Source of the DNA: Liquidambar formosana
Taxonomy: Eukaryota; Streptophyta; Magnoliopsida; Saxifragales; Altingiaceae
Assembly (NCBI GenBank): GCA_039720395.1
Contig: CM077827.1
Coordinates: 14,733,615-14,797,614 of the forward strand
Direction of reading: 5' to 3'
Length of the DNA: 64,000 nucleotides
The notes beneath the pieces were generated by a model. It made no database searches. It was not told the DNA's origin and was given only the letters and a program-made list of their open reading frames with translations. Every line of letters begins with the position of its first letter. Position 1 is the stretch's first letter. Below, piece after piece: positions 20,789-32,645 of the stretch. Both the position numbers and the translations under genes were made by a program.

Positions 20789-23607
20789 GACATGGGAAAT
20801 ATTGCTTGCTTACCAGTTACCAAATATATATTTTTTTCTTTTCTTAATATATATAATTTTTTCCGTTGAACAAAAAAAAAAAAAAAAAACCAAATATATA
20901 TTTTGCTTGGACCTTAAGACTAGAGTAATATGCTTTGCAAGGAGAGGAAGCTTAATTGACAATTGATAATCTTCTACAGGAACTCTTAACATGGTTGAAA
21001 GAATGAAAGCTAGGGAATCATTCAATCAAAAAATAAAAAGAAAAAAATTCAATAAATCCAAAGTTAATTTATTAGGGGCAGTGTTATATGAAGCACCCCG
21101 TGCAGCACCGTACCCAACCCACATCAGGAAAAAAAAAATTTGTACAAAATTAAGAGAGTTTTGGTCCATACACATAATGACACATAAGGTGCATGCTTTA
21201 TTTTGGTGTTGCACATAATGTGCTGTACGTAGCATTCCCTATTTATGAGTCATATTGTAGAGCACTACTATTTCACCAATGTATTTCGCTTACATTCTAT
21301 CACCCACCCATATGGGATGGTTTCTCTTTTATCCATACTGAACCCTACATGATAGCTTTTACTTATCCATTTTCGACATATATGATGGGTGATAGAAGGT
21401 GGGTGAAATAACATTTTCCTTCATTGTGTAGCATTATTAAAATTGAACTTTTTAAAATTAAGTACTGTTGAGAAGCAAAAAAGGTCTCTCTTCGTCCCTT
21501 TTTAAAATTTTTTTTATGTGTATATTTTTGAAACTTTTTACTGTAAAACATAGGTAACGTAAGCAAAAGCATGTTTGGTAGTTTTAATTTCATTTTTTGT
21601 ATTTGGCTTAAAAGTTTTTTCATTCAAGTAGAAATGATAAATTAAAATTTTCTAAATTACTTTTGAATTTTTCAAATAAGTTTTTAATTCAAAATAATTA
21701 TCTTATAGAGAAAATTTAGCGCTTCATCACGCAATGTCAGGAATCCGACAAATGGTGTTGGAAACTCTCTTAATAAACAATATAAAAAGTGTAGAACTAT
21801 CTCTCCTGATACAATGAATGAGAGCTCATTCGTTTTTCTTTTCTTTTCTTTCTTTTATTTATTTATTTATTACAGCTCTTTGCATTTTGAAATTTGCTTT
21901 TCAAAGCAATTTCTTCTTTCTACTTTTCCTCAAGTGAAAAATCAGTTGTATTTGAGCCATGCAGAATGTAATTTTCAAATGCTTAACTAAATACTCCGGT
22001 ATCATGTTTTGCTTTTTAGTTTTTTCTTTTAAAAGCGAAAAAGTACTGTTGAGAAGTACAACAAAATGGTGCATGAGTTTCAATGGGTTTTAAAAGGGTA
22101 TTATATATATATATATATAGTTATATTCCCATCAACACGTGTTGATATAAGTTACATCAGCACCATGCATTGGGGGTTGTACCTCTTGTATTGGTTCAAT
22201 GTACCTCATATCTTACTAATGCACAAGGTACAACTCTTAATGCAGGTGTTGATATAAGTTATATAAGCACGTGCTTATCTGATCATCATCCTATATCTAT
22301 ATTTCAATAGATAAAATTAAATCTACATCCTCCTCTATCTCCATACTTCCATATATAGTACCATTAGACTAATATAACTGTGACAAAAGCAATATGTAAA
22401 TAACTAACTTTATACACACTTCTATGGCTGGTAAAATTAACTATCTCATGAACTTTATCCTTTAATTGCTTAATACTTGTGAGATAGAGAGAGAATGCAT
22501 ATGCTGAAGGGATTCATCAGGTGCACCCCCCCCCACCCCACCCACCCAACCCTTTTTTTTTCATGCCATGACAATGCATGTATTTGACTCGTTAGCACAC
22601 TTTATCCCATGTTTTGTCATTTTTCTCATTTTTTTTCCTCCTCCTTTCAAAATCCTGCACATGCGGCTACACCCTATCCTATAGGATAGGTCTCCCTTAT
22701 GCTTGATTGATATTCTCACTCGAAACCTCTCCCTTTTATAAAAAGAGAGATGTCATTAGGCAATATATAAGGCCTTTGATATTCTATCCTATAATTAAAA
22801 TAAGTGGTTTAGATTAACCCAATAATTAATCCAGTTGCCTCCTATTGAAATACCATTTCTTTTTTTTTTTCTTTTTTTCTTTTTTTTTTGGTATAACTGC
22901 CCCATCAAAGTTGATGAGACTACACTTTTTATCCAAAGGATAGGATCATGCATTGATCAAGGCTTTCGAAATCAATCTAATCACATTAGAATAAATTTAT
23001 TTTTAATCTCATGATAATCAACTAGTGATGCAAAACATTTTATATCTTTACATTTATTTGAACAAACTATATATATAGCTGTATTTTAGGTTTTTATTTT
23101 ATTTTTAAATATAGATCAAGTGACTTCTTAATATAATCCAAAATTTTTTTTCGCTATAACTTATATAAAATGTTCTCAATCTATTGACATGACTAATTTT
23201 CATATAGTATAACCATTGATTTTTATATAAAACAATGAAATCCCATCAATTTTGGCGGATGCTGCACCATCACATATTGTCGATCTCTTCTTTATTAATC
23301 TACCCAACTGATCTTCGCTTAAATAGAAATTACAAAGCATAGGATAGGAAAATAAAAATTATGCAAAGATGTTGGATCAAAATGCAGCTAGTTTAAAACT
23401 CTGCAATTTAACTATAATACCTAGCAGCAGTTGTGAGGTCAATAGATTATTTATGGGACCAACTTTTCATCAAGACCACCTTTAAAATCATGGTTACTTA
23501 CTAGAATAAACAAAATAATAAAAAAGGCCATTGATTATGTCTAATCCATCATGATGGTATTTAATTAAGATATTAGGAGAGGTAAAATCAATATTATTAT
23601 TTTCAAG
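20789..23607. other. Intergenic, no gene seen
   Basis: AT-rich DNA with poly-A/T tracts (20870-20890, 22859-22890), a C run (22528-22536) and a TA run (22101-22120). Bases 21240-21420 contain a weak inverted repeat around 'ttctatcaccca', possibly an old MITE. Bases 22125-22275 repeat 'gtgttgatataagtta'. No coding sequence was recognised. Confidence 0.5.
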
Positions 23608-23616
23608 TTAATATTA

Positions 23617-24009
23617 GGGGAAAATACAGTTTCACCCCCTCAACTTTCACTCAAAAACACTTTACACCCCTTTACGTTTTTTTTTTTTTCCCAAATATTT
23701 TGACCTCCTCATGTTTTGAAAATGTATTTAACCCTTACAACGTTAACGGAACAACGATTTTACAAATGAATTCTTATTATATGTTGGTGAAATACCCCAT
23801 TACCAAAGCATTTTCGTTTAAAAAAAGTTATTAGTGGGTTACATGCAATCACTTTTCGTCAAAAAAAAAAAGAAAAAGAGTAGTGAGTGACAGAATGGTG
23901 TAACGTGTCATTTTTCAGAACATGAGAGGGTTTAAGTGTTTAAAAACAAATTAAAGGGCTACAAAGTGTTTATGAGTGAAAGTTGAGGTGGTGAAATTGT
24001 ATTTTCCCC
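23617..24009. mobile_element. Mutator-type MITE
   Basis: 393-bp non-coding element with terminal inverted repeats of at least 60 bp that begin GGGGAAAATAC and are flanked by a perfect 9-bp direct duplication TTAATATTA (23608-23616 and 24010-24018). A 9-bp duplication with long G-initial TIRs is typical of Mutator-like elements. It encodes nothing and would need a transposase in trans. Confidence 0.85.
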
Positions 24010-24018
24010 TTAATATTA

Positions 24019-24604
24019 ATGATCCCATTAATTAATATAAAAAATATTAACCAAAATACGAGTAGAGTTGATCGCAAATAATTCACAAAGAAATCTTAAA
24101 AAGGAGAAAAACTTATATGTAATTGTGATATGATTGATGTGGTATCACAAGTTAATAAAAATGAAGTAAAATGAGAATGTCGGAATATTTTTGACCCACA
24201 ATCTTGCTTTACTTGATTTACATTAATCCGTAACACCACGTGACTATGTTACAATTACATGGGAAGGCTCTGTACTCCTTATAAAGATGTCAATGGTGCC
24301 GAAAGTACATGTATTATCAATGTAAAATAAAGTTCTGAAGCAGCTGATGAAAAGCGAAAGCCTCACTCTCCTCGTGAGTTCTCTTTGCCCTCTATTAGAG
24401 GTTTCAAGAAAGCAAAGAATTGAATAAAGGGCTGTGTGTCAAGTCATTAATATATATATTCGTTTCTTTGTATGGACACTAAAATAAAAAAAAATATTAA
24501 AAAAAAAGGAGAGAGAAAGGGGGAGGAAAACTATGATGAGGGTGTGCACATCCATGTAATGACAAGCCCCTTCTATTTAATTGAGATGCAATGTCCTACT
24601 ACTT
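24019..24604. other. Intergenic, no gene seen
   Basis: AT-rich, with one purine-rich stretch at 24480-24530. No coding, RNA or transposon signature seen. Confidence 0.5.
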
Positions 24605-24852
24605 GAAACAGTATTAAATACCAAGGGAGTTAATCAAATTGGTAGGAGGAGAGCCCCTCTATTCTATCAATCTCAGTTCGATTCATTTGAGGAGCACTCC
24701 AGGAATTAATTATTGAATGCACCAAGTTGATGTGGGAGAGTGTACCCTTAAGATCGCTCGGAGAGGGATTTAGTTGAAGTACACAAGTTGGCCTGGACAT
24801 CTTGACCGTCAAACCAAAAAAAAAAAAGAAAAAAGGAAACGGTATTAAATAC
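24605..24852 (+). mobile_element. tRNA-derived SINE with target duplication
   Basis: The body (24622-24835) has a box-A-like segment near its start, a box B GTTCGATTC at 24676-24684 about 55 nt in, a tRNA-unrelated region, and an A-rich tail (24815-24835). It is flanked by 17-bp near-perfect duplications, GAAACAGTATTAAATAC (24605-24621) and GAAACGGTATTAAATAC (24836-24852). These are hallmarks of LINE-mobilised Pol III SINEs. The tRNA of origin was not assigned. Confidence 0.85.
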
Positions 24853-25697
24853 TTAGCACCCAAACCCAAAAAAAAAAAAAAAAAGATAGATTTTGAAATA
24901 AATTTTTTCTTATAATTTGTTCAAAATAATGTTTTTTAGTGTACAACATGGCTATTTTCCATAAAACTATTTATATTTTTTATAAAACCCTAAAAGATTA
25001 AAGTGGGGGTACGATGCAAATTAAACTAAGGGGTGACAGTAACCGCCGCTGGGAGTATAGTAGTATGAATGAACAAATGGATCAATAGTTGGTTGGGACA
25101 ATTACCTATGCATACACATTTTTGGGAATTATGTTTTGACTATTGACTTGAAACAAAATGACTACTAACTTTACTATAAACCTATACAAACTAGTATAAA
25201 TTTGTAGTCAAAAGATCCTTATTGGAAATTACTCCCAAAAAGATGAACGTATAGGTTATTGTCTCCAGATGGTTTGGAGAGGCTATAGGAATCACGGGCC
25301 AATTGCAGCCTTGCAAGAAGAAAGTTAAAAAGTTTTACGTACACATATATTTGGCAATAGCCACAAGAACAAGTGTGTGGATGAAATGGTTTAGGAGATC
25401 GATGGACAATGACCTAGAGGATTGCCACTAGTCAGCACAACTAAAGAACTAGCAATGGCACAGACCCGACGGAAGTTTGACTTATTGTGTTGAGCATCTA
25501 TTATAATGACCTAAATGAGATATGTATTAAGAACATTTTATATGTTTTCAACAAAAAGTAACAAATAATAATTATAGATATATATTTTGATAATTTATGA
25601 ATTTTCATATATCTTTTATTATTTTAATATTATTCTCATGCAACGCAAGTGTGCCCATATCTAATATATATATATATATATAGATATATATACACTT
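24853..25697. other. Intergenic, no gene seen
   Basis: AT-rich with a TA microsatellite near 25661-25690. No coding-like region recognised. Confidence 0.5.
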
Positions 25698-25889
25698 CAA
25701 TCATTTTACTATAAGGTGCAGCTGATGAATAATCATTTTATTATAAGGTCCACACTGACTCAAACCAAAAGTATCTACCATACTATATTCAATGCAATCA
25801 TTTTACTATAAAGTGCAGCTAATGAATAATCATTTTATTATAAGGTCCACACTGACTCAAACCAAAAGTATCTACCATACTATATTTAT
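25698..25889. repeat. 97-bp tandem duplication
   Basis: Unit 1 (25698-25794) and unit 2 (25795-25889) share almost every base, including 'aaggtccacactgactcaaa'. Confidence 0.9.
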
Positions 25890-26030
25890 TGCATAACACG
25901 TTTAAAAGACATCTCTACTGCCATCTATCAACCCAAAGAACCCTCTCCTCCATTTCAATCACCACATTCCTACATTTTCACTTCCCCTTCGTGAGTTGTG
26001 CATCAACTTTATCATGTGTCCAAGATTTAA

Positions 26031-26351
26031 GGCTCTTTTCCCTAAATATTGTTTTTTTTATAATTAATTTATTATGCTTTTGGTGTGATTTTCAAGTTTA
26101 TTCCAGAACACTGATAAACCGTGGTTACAAATCACATTTTATTAAAATCATTGCTAGCACATGTTTTATGTTGCGTATATGATGACTCATACAATCAGCA
26201 AAACAGTTCCAACATAAAAACTTGATTGCTAGCCACGATTTTAATAAAAACATGACTAGTACCACATTTTATCAATGTTCCAGAATAAACTTGAAAATCA
26301 CACCAAAGATAGAATAAATTAATAAAAAAACAATATTTAAGAAAAGGAGCC
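26031..26351. mobile_element. Foldback MITE with ~150-bp arms
   Basis: 321-bp element, nearly all inverted repeat: arms run from GGCTCTTTTCC and its complement at GGAGCC, with only ~20-30 bp of unpaired centre. Perfect 10-bp direct repeats CAAGATTTAA flank it (26021-26030 and 26352-26361). The duplication length and long arms suggest a Mutator-like foldback element. There is no coding capacity. Confidence 0.85.
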
Positions 26352-26361
26352 CAAGATTTAA

Positions 26362-27119
26362 AACCTAACTACCGCCTTATAGAGTTATAGTAGAAGTAGA
26401 CCTGGCAAATTGGACCCAAACCCACGAACCCACCCAAACCCACCCCCAATAAATGGGTTTGGGTAATGATACTGTTAAATGGGTTGTTATTGGGTTACCC
26501 AAATCCGACCCAATTATAATTAGGCGGTTCCGGGTTTACAAGTAGATCCATCGGGACCCATTTAGAAAAAAGAAAAACGTTCCTTCTTTGTTTAAGTTCT
26601 TTCTAGGGCTTGAAACGTTCCTTCTCTGTTCGCTCATCCTTTTGTCTAGCTATTGTTGATCTGGGTGTACTCTAGGGCGCCTCCTTCTCATTCATTCTCA
26701 TTGCTTTCTTAAAGATTTCTTCTCAATCACCACTTTCATTGTTTGAATCGTTCTCAAATCGTGAAGAGGAGGTAATGAGCCATCGGTGAGGAGTTTTGTG
26801 AGTTCTATCAGCAAGCTCCCCGTTTTTGTTTTTGTTGGTAGATAGATGACAAATCTCTTTGGACTGTGATTTTGAAACAAAGGAGAAAACCTCATTTCGT
26901 AAAACCCAGTTTGGCTTTGGTGAAAAACCCACCTATAAAATGAAAATATTTTGATGTGTCGATATCAGAGTTTGATTGAGGTTCTCGGTGATTTTAGTTT
27001 GATTGGGTGGGCACAATTTGACATTTTGATGAGATTTGATGGTGGTATGTGCAAGTGATTTTAAATTTATTATATGTTCACCAGTTGTTTGATGAAAATC
27101 CATATTGAGTTTTTAATAT
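26362..27119. other. Intergenic, no gene seen
   Basis: Contains a segment rich in GGGTTTGGG and ACCCAAACCC words (26400-26550) like the ends of some hAT-type elements, but without a provable partner end. The rest is unassigned. Confidence 0.4.
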
Positions 27120-29614
27120 TGTCATACCCCATTTTTGCACCTTTTTACTAGGGTTTGTCATTTCATGTAGCTTTTTTGGTTTTGTTTTTGAGTCTAGTCA
27201 TTTACATTAGTTTTTGGGATCATAAGGATAATGGATATGAATTTTGGTTCAATTTGGAGTTGATCTTGAGGGTTAATAAGAGCTTTTGTGACTTGAGGAG
27301 TATAATCATCTTTTAGGTTGCAAACTTTTTATTTGACCTTGAAATGATCTCCAAATTGTCAATTAGAGTTTATATTGATGCATATGAGGTATTTCTAAGT
27401 TCAATTTGATGAATCAATGGCTTAGGGTTAAAATGGCTCACAATGGTTCAAGTTGTTTAAAAGACCCACTTTGGGTTGGCTCAATTCGACTCACAATTAC
27501 TCATCAATTCTTTTCAAATTGACTTTAATTAGTCTTTATTTTATCCCTAAAAGTGTTTTGGAATGTTTAATTTTGGTTTGAAAAGCATTTGGTTCAATCG
27601 TATATGCATATCTATGCTTTGTAATGGTAGTGCATAGCGGTTAACCACTTTTGTAAAACCTAACCATGCACCCATGGTTAGTGGTTTTTGTCCTAAAATG
27701 TTTAAAAATGTATTCTTCATTGAAACACAGTCATTTTGGCTTTTATTTCATCAAAATTGGAATTAATTTGACCCTTAAAACACTCCTAGAAGAAAAGAAA
27801 GTAAAAAATGGGTGAAAAACTGAAGCGGGCTCTGGTGACCACCCAGCCCCGGGCGGCTAGTTGCCTGGGACCAGGTGGCTAGCCGCCTAGGCCTAAGTGG
27901 TCACTCGAGCACACTTTCCTATTTTTGCTGAAGCGGGACTCCTTCCTTATTTTGACAGATTTGGACTCTTTTGGACAAGTTTCCTTCTAGTTTTTTGTAA
28001 CTTTTGAGTTCCTTGAGCACTAAGGGAATCTCTAATAACCCTTGGATTAATTTTTAGGGTTTTAATCCTAGCCTTTGCTTTATCCCAATTAAACTCTATA
28101 AATACCTCACTATGTTTTAGCATTAAGTGAGCCATTTTTATGCATTAAACCCGAGTTCTAAGAGAGAATAAGAGAAAGAGTTCTAAAGGAGAGTTAGAGT
28201 TCTTACTGTAGTCTTGAAGAAAGTTGTTTCAAATCATTCACAAGTGAAGGAGAGAGTTTCTATAGTAACAAAAGAAGCTTTCCTAAGGTAATTCTCTTCT
28301 TTATTAGTGCTTAAACTATGGTTTCCTATAGAATAAGCCTATTATATGCTAAAGTTAACATTTTTATCATGTGTGGATGCTTTAGTTAGTTAATATACAT
28401 GATTTAAATACTGTTCATCATGAGTTAAGCATGCTTTAGGGTTATTTCATAGGATTTAAAGCATGATTGTGAGTTTAGGGTTTCCATTATTCTTGTTTTA
28501 GGTAAGTTTCGTATAGCATGATAGGTTAGGGTTTTTGCTTGATTTTTCTTCATTGTTGTGATATATGTGATACATATAGAATAACTATGATGTGTTTTAC
28601 ATGCATGTAGTTTATTTTCTAGGGTTTTTATGCATGTTATGGTTTTAGGGTTCTATTAGGGCTTATGCTTATTCATTATTCCTGTCATCTGCATGATTAG
28701 TGAATGATTTTAGGCCTTAATATGGTTCTATCTAGATTTATATATCATTGTTTTTGCATAGTTTTGAGCACGTGTAAAGGTGAAAATTGGTGTGATAATC
28801 GCTTTATTGCAAATAAGGCTGCTATTGCTTAAATTTGCTATTGCTTGGAGATAATTGCAAAGGTAAGTAGAGTATGAAAATGCCCTAACTCTTTTCCTTT
28901 AACTTTTCTCTTCTCCCTTTTAGGGTTATTTCTTAATATGAATCTATGGTAATTTCCAAAAGAATCCTTGTAAAATAAAGTCTCTTTTTATCAAAGTTTC
29001 CATCCTGTAGAAGTTACTTGATTTCAAACTTAGTTTATTTATCAAATTCTCTTTCAAATAAGGAAACTTAAGGTTTTTACCATAGGTTTATATTAGGATT
29101 TAACCCTACTCTTTTCGAACTATGTGGACTTTGATCCATGTATTTCCATGCATTGTACGTAGGCGCTTTGAGGTTCAAGTCCGCCCTAGGATCCAAGTAT
29201 AGGGTTTTTCTTTCTCTTTTTTCTTTATTTTTATTTGTTTGTTGTGCATAGATGAATGAATGGAATATATGATATGCATGCCATTTTGTGATGATATATA
29301 TGCTGATTTTTGTATGGTAAGTCTTTAATTTAGCCCAAATAAACTAAGAAACCGAAAAGGTGACATGGGTGCTTGTAGGCTTTTCCTAGAACCTTCCCAT
29401 GTCATAACTTAGCCTTTAAATCCCTAGTTTCTTTGGTTTCCAAAAAGATTGCTTTTGCCTTTCCTTTTAAAACATGGAGTCATTCAATTGTTTTCTTAAA
29501 ACAAAAATGGTTTTTAGGGTTTTCCTTGTTTCCTTTAAAAAATAAGGTGGTGACTTATTTTCTTTGTTAAATCAAATCTTTTTCAATCCTTTAGGCCACT
29601 TTTCGGGGTTCACA
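27120..29614 (+). mobile_element. Solo LTR of Tat-like Gypsy element
   Basis: 2495 bp with TG (TGTCATACCCC) and CA (GGGGTTCACA) ends and a perfect 5-bp duplication AATAT (27115-27119 and 29615-29619). Its ends and many internal blocks match the LTR at 34569-37168. There is no PBS or internal region at its 3' end, so it is a solo LTR left by recombination between LTRs. A TATA box TATAAATA lies at 28097-28104. Confidence 0.9.
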
Positions 29615-30079
29615 AATATCCATATGTATTATATGAATTTGGTCACTATAATAAAATAAGAGCTTAAGCTCACAGCCCATGCAAAAAGTTTCGATTGTTT
29701 TACTCCACCCCAAATTTGGCTTGATACATTGCCACCTGACATGCACTCGTGATTGGTTATGTGGGTTAAGAGGTAATTTTCAAGCTTGGTTGCTTATTAA
29801 TTAAACTTAGTTTTGCATTTACACAACGTAATAAGTTTTCATTTGTGATTCATTTTATGTAGCTAAAGAAGATTCATCAGATGATGAATCTCAACTTGTG
29901 GAAGATTTCCAAAACATAGATGATTCTGAACTTCAAAGACATCTCTCCCCGAGAGAGCAGTAAGGTAAAATTACAATTTGTTTCTATCTTTGGCCATTTC
30001 TTCATTTCAAGCCTTTTATTAATTATATTCTGGTTGGTTGTCCAATAGTTTACTTGAATACAATTATATATGGATAGAA
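29615..30079. other. Intergenic, no gene seen
   Basis: An open minus-strand frame continues here from the UGT fragment but has no recognisable similarity. Confidence 0.4.
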
Positions 30080-30347
30080 GGCTAGCTATGTTTGCTTTTG
30101 AGATCTCATTCTGGCCGTGGAAGTGATCCTCTGCTTCCAATCCATCCGGAATTGAGACTAGCATTATTTAGCTTTGCTCTCTATACGTTTCTAGTATTGT
30201 AGCCTTGAGTTGTGCATGTATGAACTCAGTGTCAACGAATGTGACCTTGACACCATGATCAGCGATCATGTGTGATAATTTCATAAGAGGCCCAACATGG
30301 CCTTGTGCTGGAAATACTACAACTAGTAAATGTGGTAGCTTGCTCAT
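30080..30347 (-). pseudogene. UDP-glycosyltransferase N-terminal fragment (UGT83A-like)
   Basis: Starts at ATG 30347 with MSKLPHLLVVVFPAQGHVGP and the LSHMIADHGVKVTFVDTEFIHA stretch, which is the acceptor-binding N-terminus of plant family 1 glycosyltransferases. An in-frame TAA at 30168-30170 interrupts it. The next piece, LVSIPDGLEAED, is also UGT-like in the same frame. Similarity then ends, so the rest of the enzyme, including the PSPG UDP-sugar box, is absent. About 85 of ~460 residues remain. Assignment to UGT83A rather than another group rests on memory of family motifs. Confidence 0.8.
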
Positions 30348-30420
30348 GATAAATGCTAGAACTTCCACTCTTCTAGTTGCATTGGTCTAGAAATAACACT
30401 TACATACAAGTGCTTATGGC

Positions 30421-30422
<2 letters not shown>

Positions 30423-30452
<30 letters not shown>
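30423..30452. repeat. (AT)n microsatellite
   Basis: About 15 AT repeats just upstream of the UGT fragment. Confidence 0.95.
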
Positions 30453-30455
<3 letters not shown>

Positions 30456-32561
30456 TAAACAAGGTAGCATACCCTTATTGACTTATTGAAATTGAGGGAA
30501 GTATATATTATACCTTTCCATGAAAAACCTTTTTTTTCCTCATTTTAGTAATTATCCATTATGACCTTGATATTTTTATTGGTATTCATCATATTTTAAA
30601 ATATCGAAAATATATTGCATACACCATCTAGTGATGTGCCACCTTGCATTGAAAACACAAACTTAACTAACTACCACATGTGCTAGTTGTGCTTCTAGCT
30701 CTTTTTATGTTTGGTTTACGAATTGTTCAATAATGATTCCATGTTGAACCTTTTAATTTTTCTTTACAAAGGCAATGCTAGCTCCACCGAATGCAGAACC
30801 GGTTTTTGGCACAGAAGCAGAAGCGGAGAATTTACAATTCCATGGCTCTAAGAGAAGTAATGTGCTTTATGTTGGATAGGGGTGGTGATAGGATCTGTTA
30901 CTAAGTTGTTTTTGAGAAAACCCAAGGTGGCAAAGAAGGGGGGAAAGAGTGGGATGGATATATGGTTTTGTAACAGAGGGTGGAGGCGAACTTTGATACA
31001 GTTCAAATTTTTTATTTTTATTTTGTAATTTTGAGGTGAAAAAAATTACAAAATTCTATAATTTATTGATGAGTTATATTTCAATTCAATACATGTGGAA
31101 TTATCCTCCATGAGGACCCAAGCACTGTATAAAATGAGAGATCGGGAAATGGATTAAAGCTTTTATAGGAAGGAAAAAGATAAAAAATGAGAGGGTGGAA
31201 AAGAAAAATAAAGGATTTTGAAAAAATTTTGAGAAAATAAATGTAAAATTTCAAAAAAAATTAAGCTATAAAATATTTTTGGAAAGAAAATGAGGGGAAG
31301 CAGTTGGCCCCCCCCCCCCCCCCCAAAAGCCTAAGGGGGCTTCGCTCCTAATCACAACCACAAAAATAAATGCATGATATAAAGGAGACTTACAAGACTC
31401 AATTAAGAAATATATAAAATCCTAAATGCTCTGTCAAATGACATATAGATGTTGAACTTAGAAAGATAAAGAAGAAATAGAGAGGGAAATGGAGAAGAAA
31501 GGTAAGAGAAGAGGAGAGAAATGATTAATAATAGGAGATGAGAGAGAACCAGAGAGAAAAAACCAAAGAAAGAGGTCAAGAAATTCTCAATTATTAATCA
31601 TTCAAATCTATTTTAAAAATTAAACTATCATGCATAAATATATAGGCTACAACCAATGTGAGGACCTTGATATTGTTGAATTAGAAACTATATGACACAT
31701 GTAAGAAATGAATATAACTGAATAAAAATGAATTCGGATAATTTTCAGCACATTATAGTTGGACCGTTGATCTCAGTATTTGAGTGCCCTAATCATGATA
31801 TATTATTATGAATGGTATTTGGAAGACTTCGGTGGTAGATCATGTGGCAAAGATTGAGAGTCAGGTCACCCCAAGTTGCTATAGTGGTTTAATGACGTTA
31901 TGGAGTGGACTAGTGGGTGATCAGACCATTGGATCTATTGATTAGATATTGTCCTAAGCTTGAATTAAGGGTTCAAATTGTGGATGAGAAGGATTTCCTT
32001 TTGAATTACATAGTAGGATTTGCGAATTAGTTTACCCAAAGTTGTTCTGGGACCAATTTTAGGGTTTTGAGCCCTGTGATCAAGTGGTTAGATTTGATAA
32101 CTGAGGCCTCTATACTTGGTTTAGAGGTTTGGATTGAAGTGTGGTGGTGTTTGATTGTCAATCGAACCATTAGATCCAGGGAATTGAGTCGCCTAAAATT
32201 GCATTGGGCGATTGATCATGACTTAAAGAGGCTCTTACCTTTATGTTGATCCTCTGATTTGGAGGTTTGGGTGCTGATTAATGGGATGGATTTCTTTAAT
32301 TTGGCTAGGATACCATGGGTAAAGCTAGATTTTATGTCTGCGCAATGTTTGTCTGGTCAAATCCTAGCGTTGATGGGATTGCTGGTTTTATCCGGAGGTG
32401 GCCCGACAAAATTTGGGTATCTACAATATCTGTGTGCAATTATTCGTTGCCAACGATGAAGCACGAACATGGACACTCGAAATGGTTACGACACGACACA
32501 GACACTTCGACACGAAAACTTTTGAAAATTCAAGACATGACACGGTAGGGATATGACAATA

Positions 32562-32565
<4 letters not shown>
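30453..32565. other. Unassigned, possible solo LTR inside
   Basis: No gene recognised. There is a C run at 31309-31324. Bases 31657-32425 start TGTGAGGACC and end GGGTATCTACA, like some Gypsy LTRs, but the five flanking bases do not match, so the LTR call is weak. Confidence 0.35.

Positions 32566-32641
<76 letters not shown>
32566..32641. repeat. (TA)38 microsatellite
   Basis: Uninterrupted AT/TA repeat of 76 bp. Confidence 0.97.

Positions 32642-32645
<4 letters not shown>

Noticed and set aside
29877..30080. Continuation of the UGT frame
   Set aside because: Similarity to glycosyltransferases ends after the DGLEAED region; the rest is random open frame.
31657..32425. Candidate solo LTR, TGTGAGGACC to GGTATCTACA
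   Set aside because: Flanking five bases differ (AACCA and ATATC), and no PBS or partner LTR was found.
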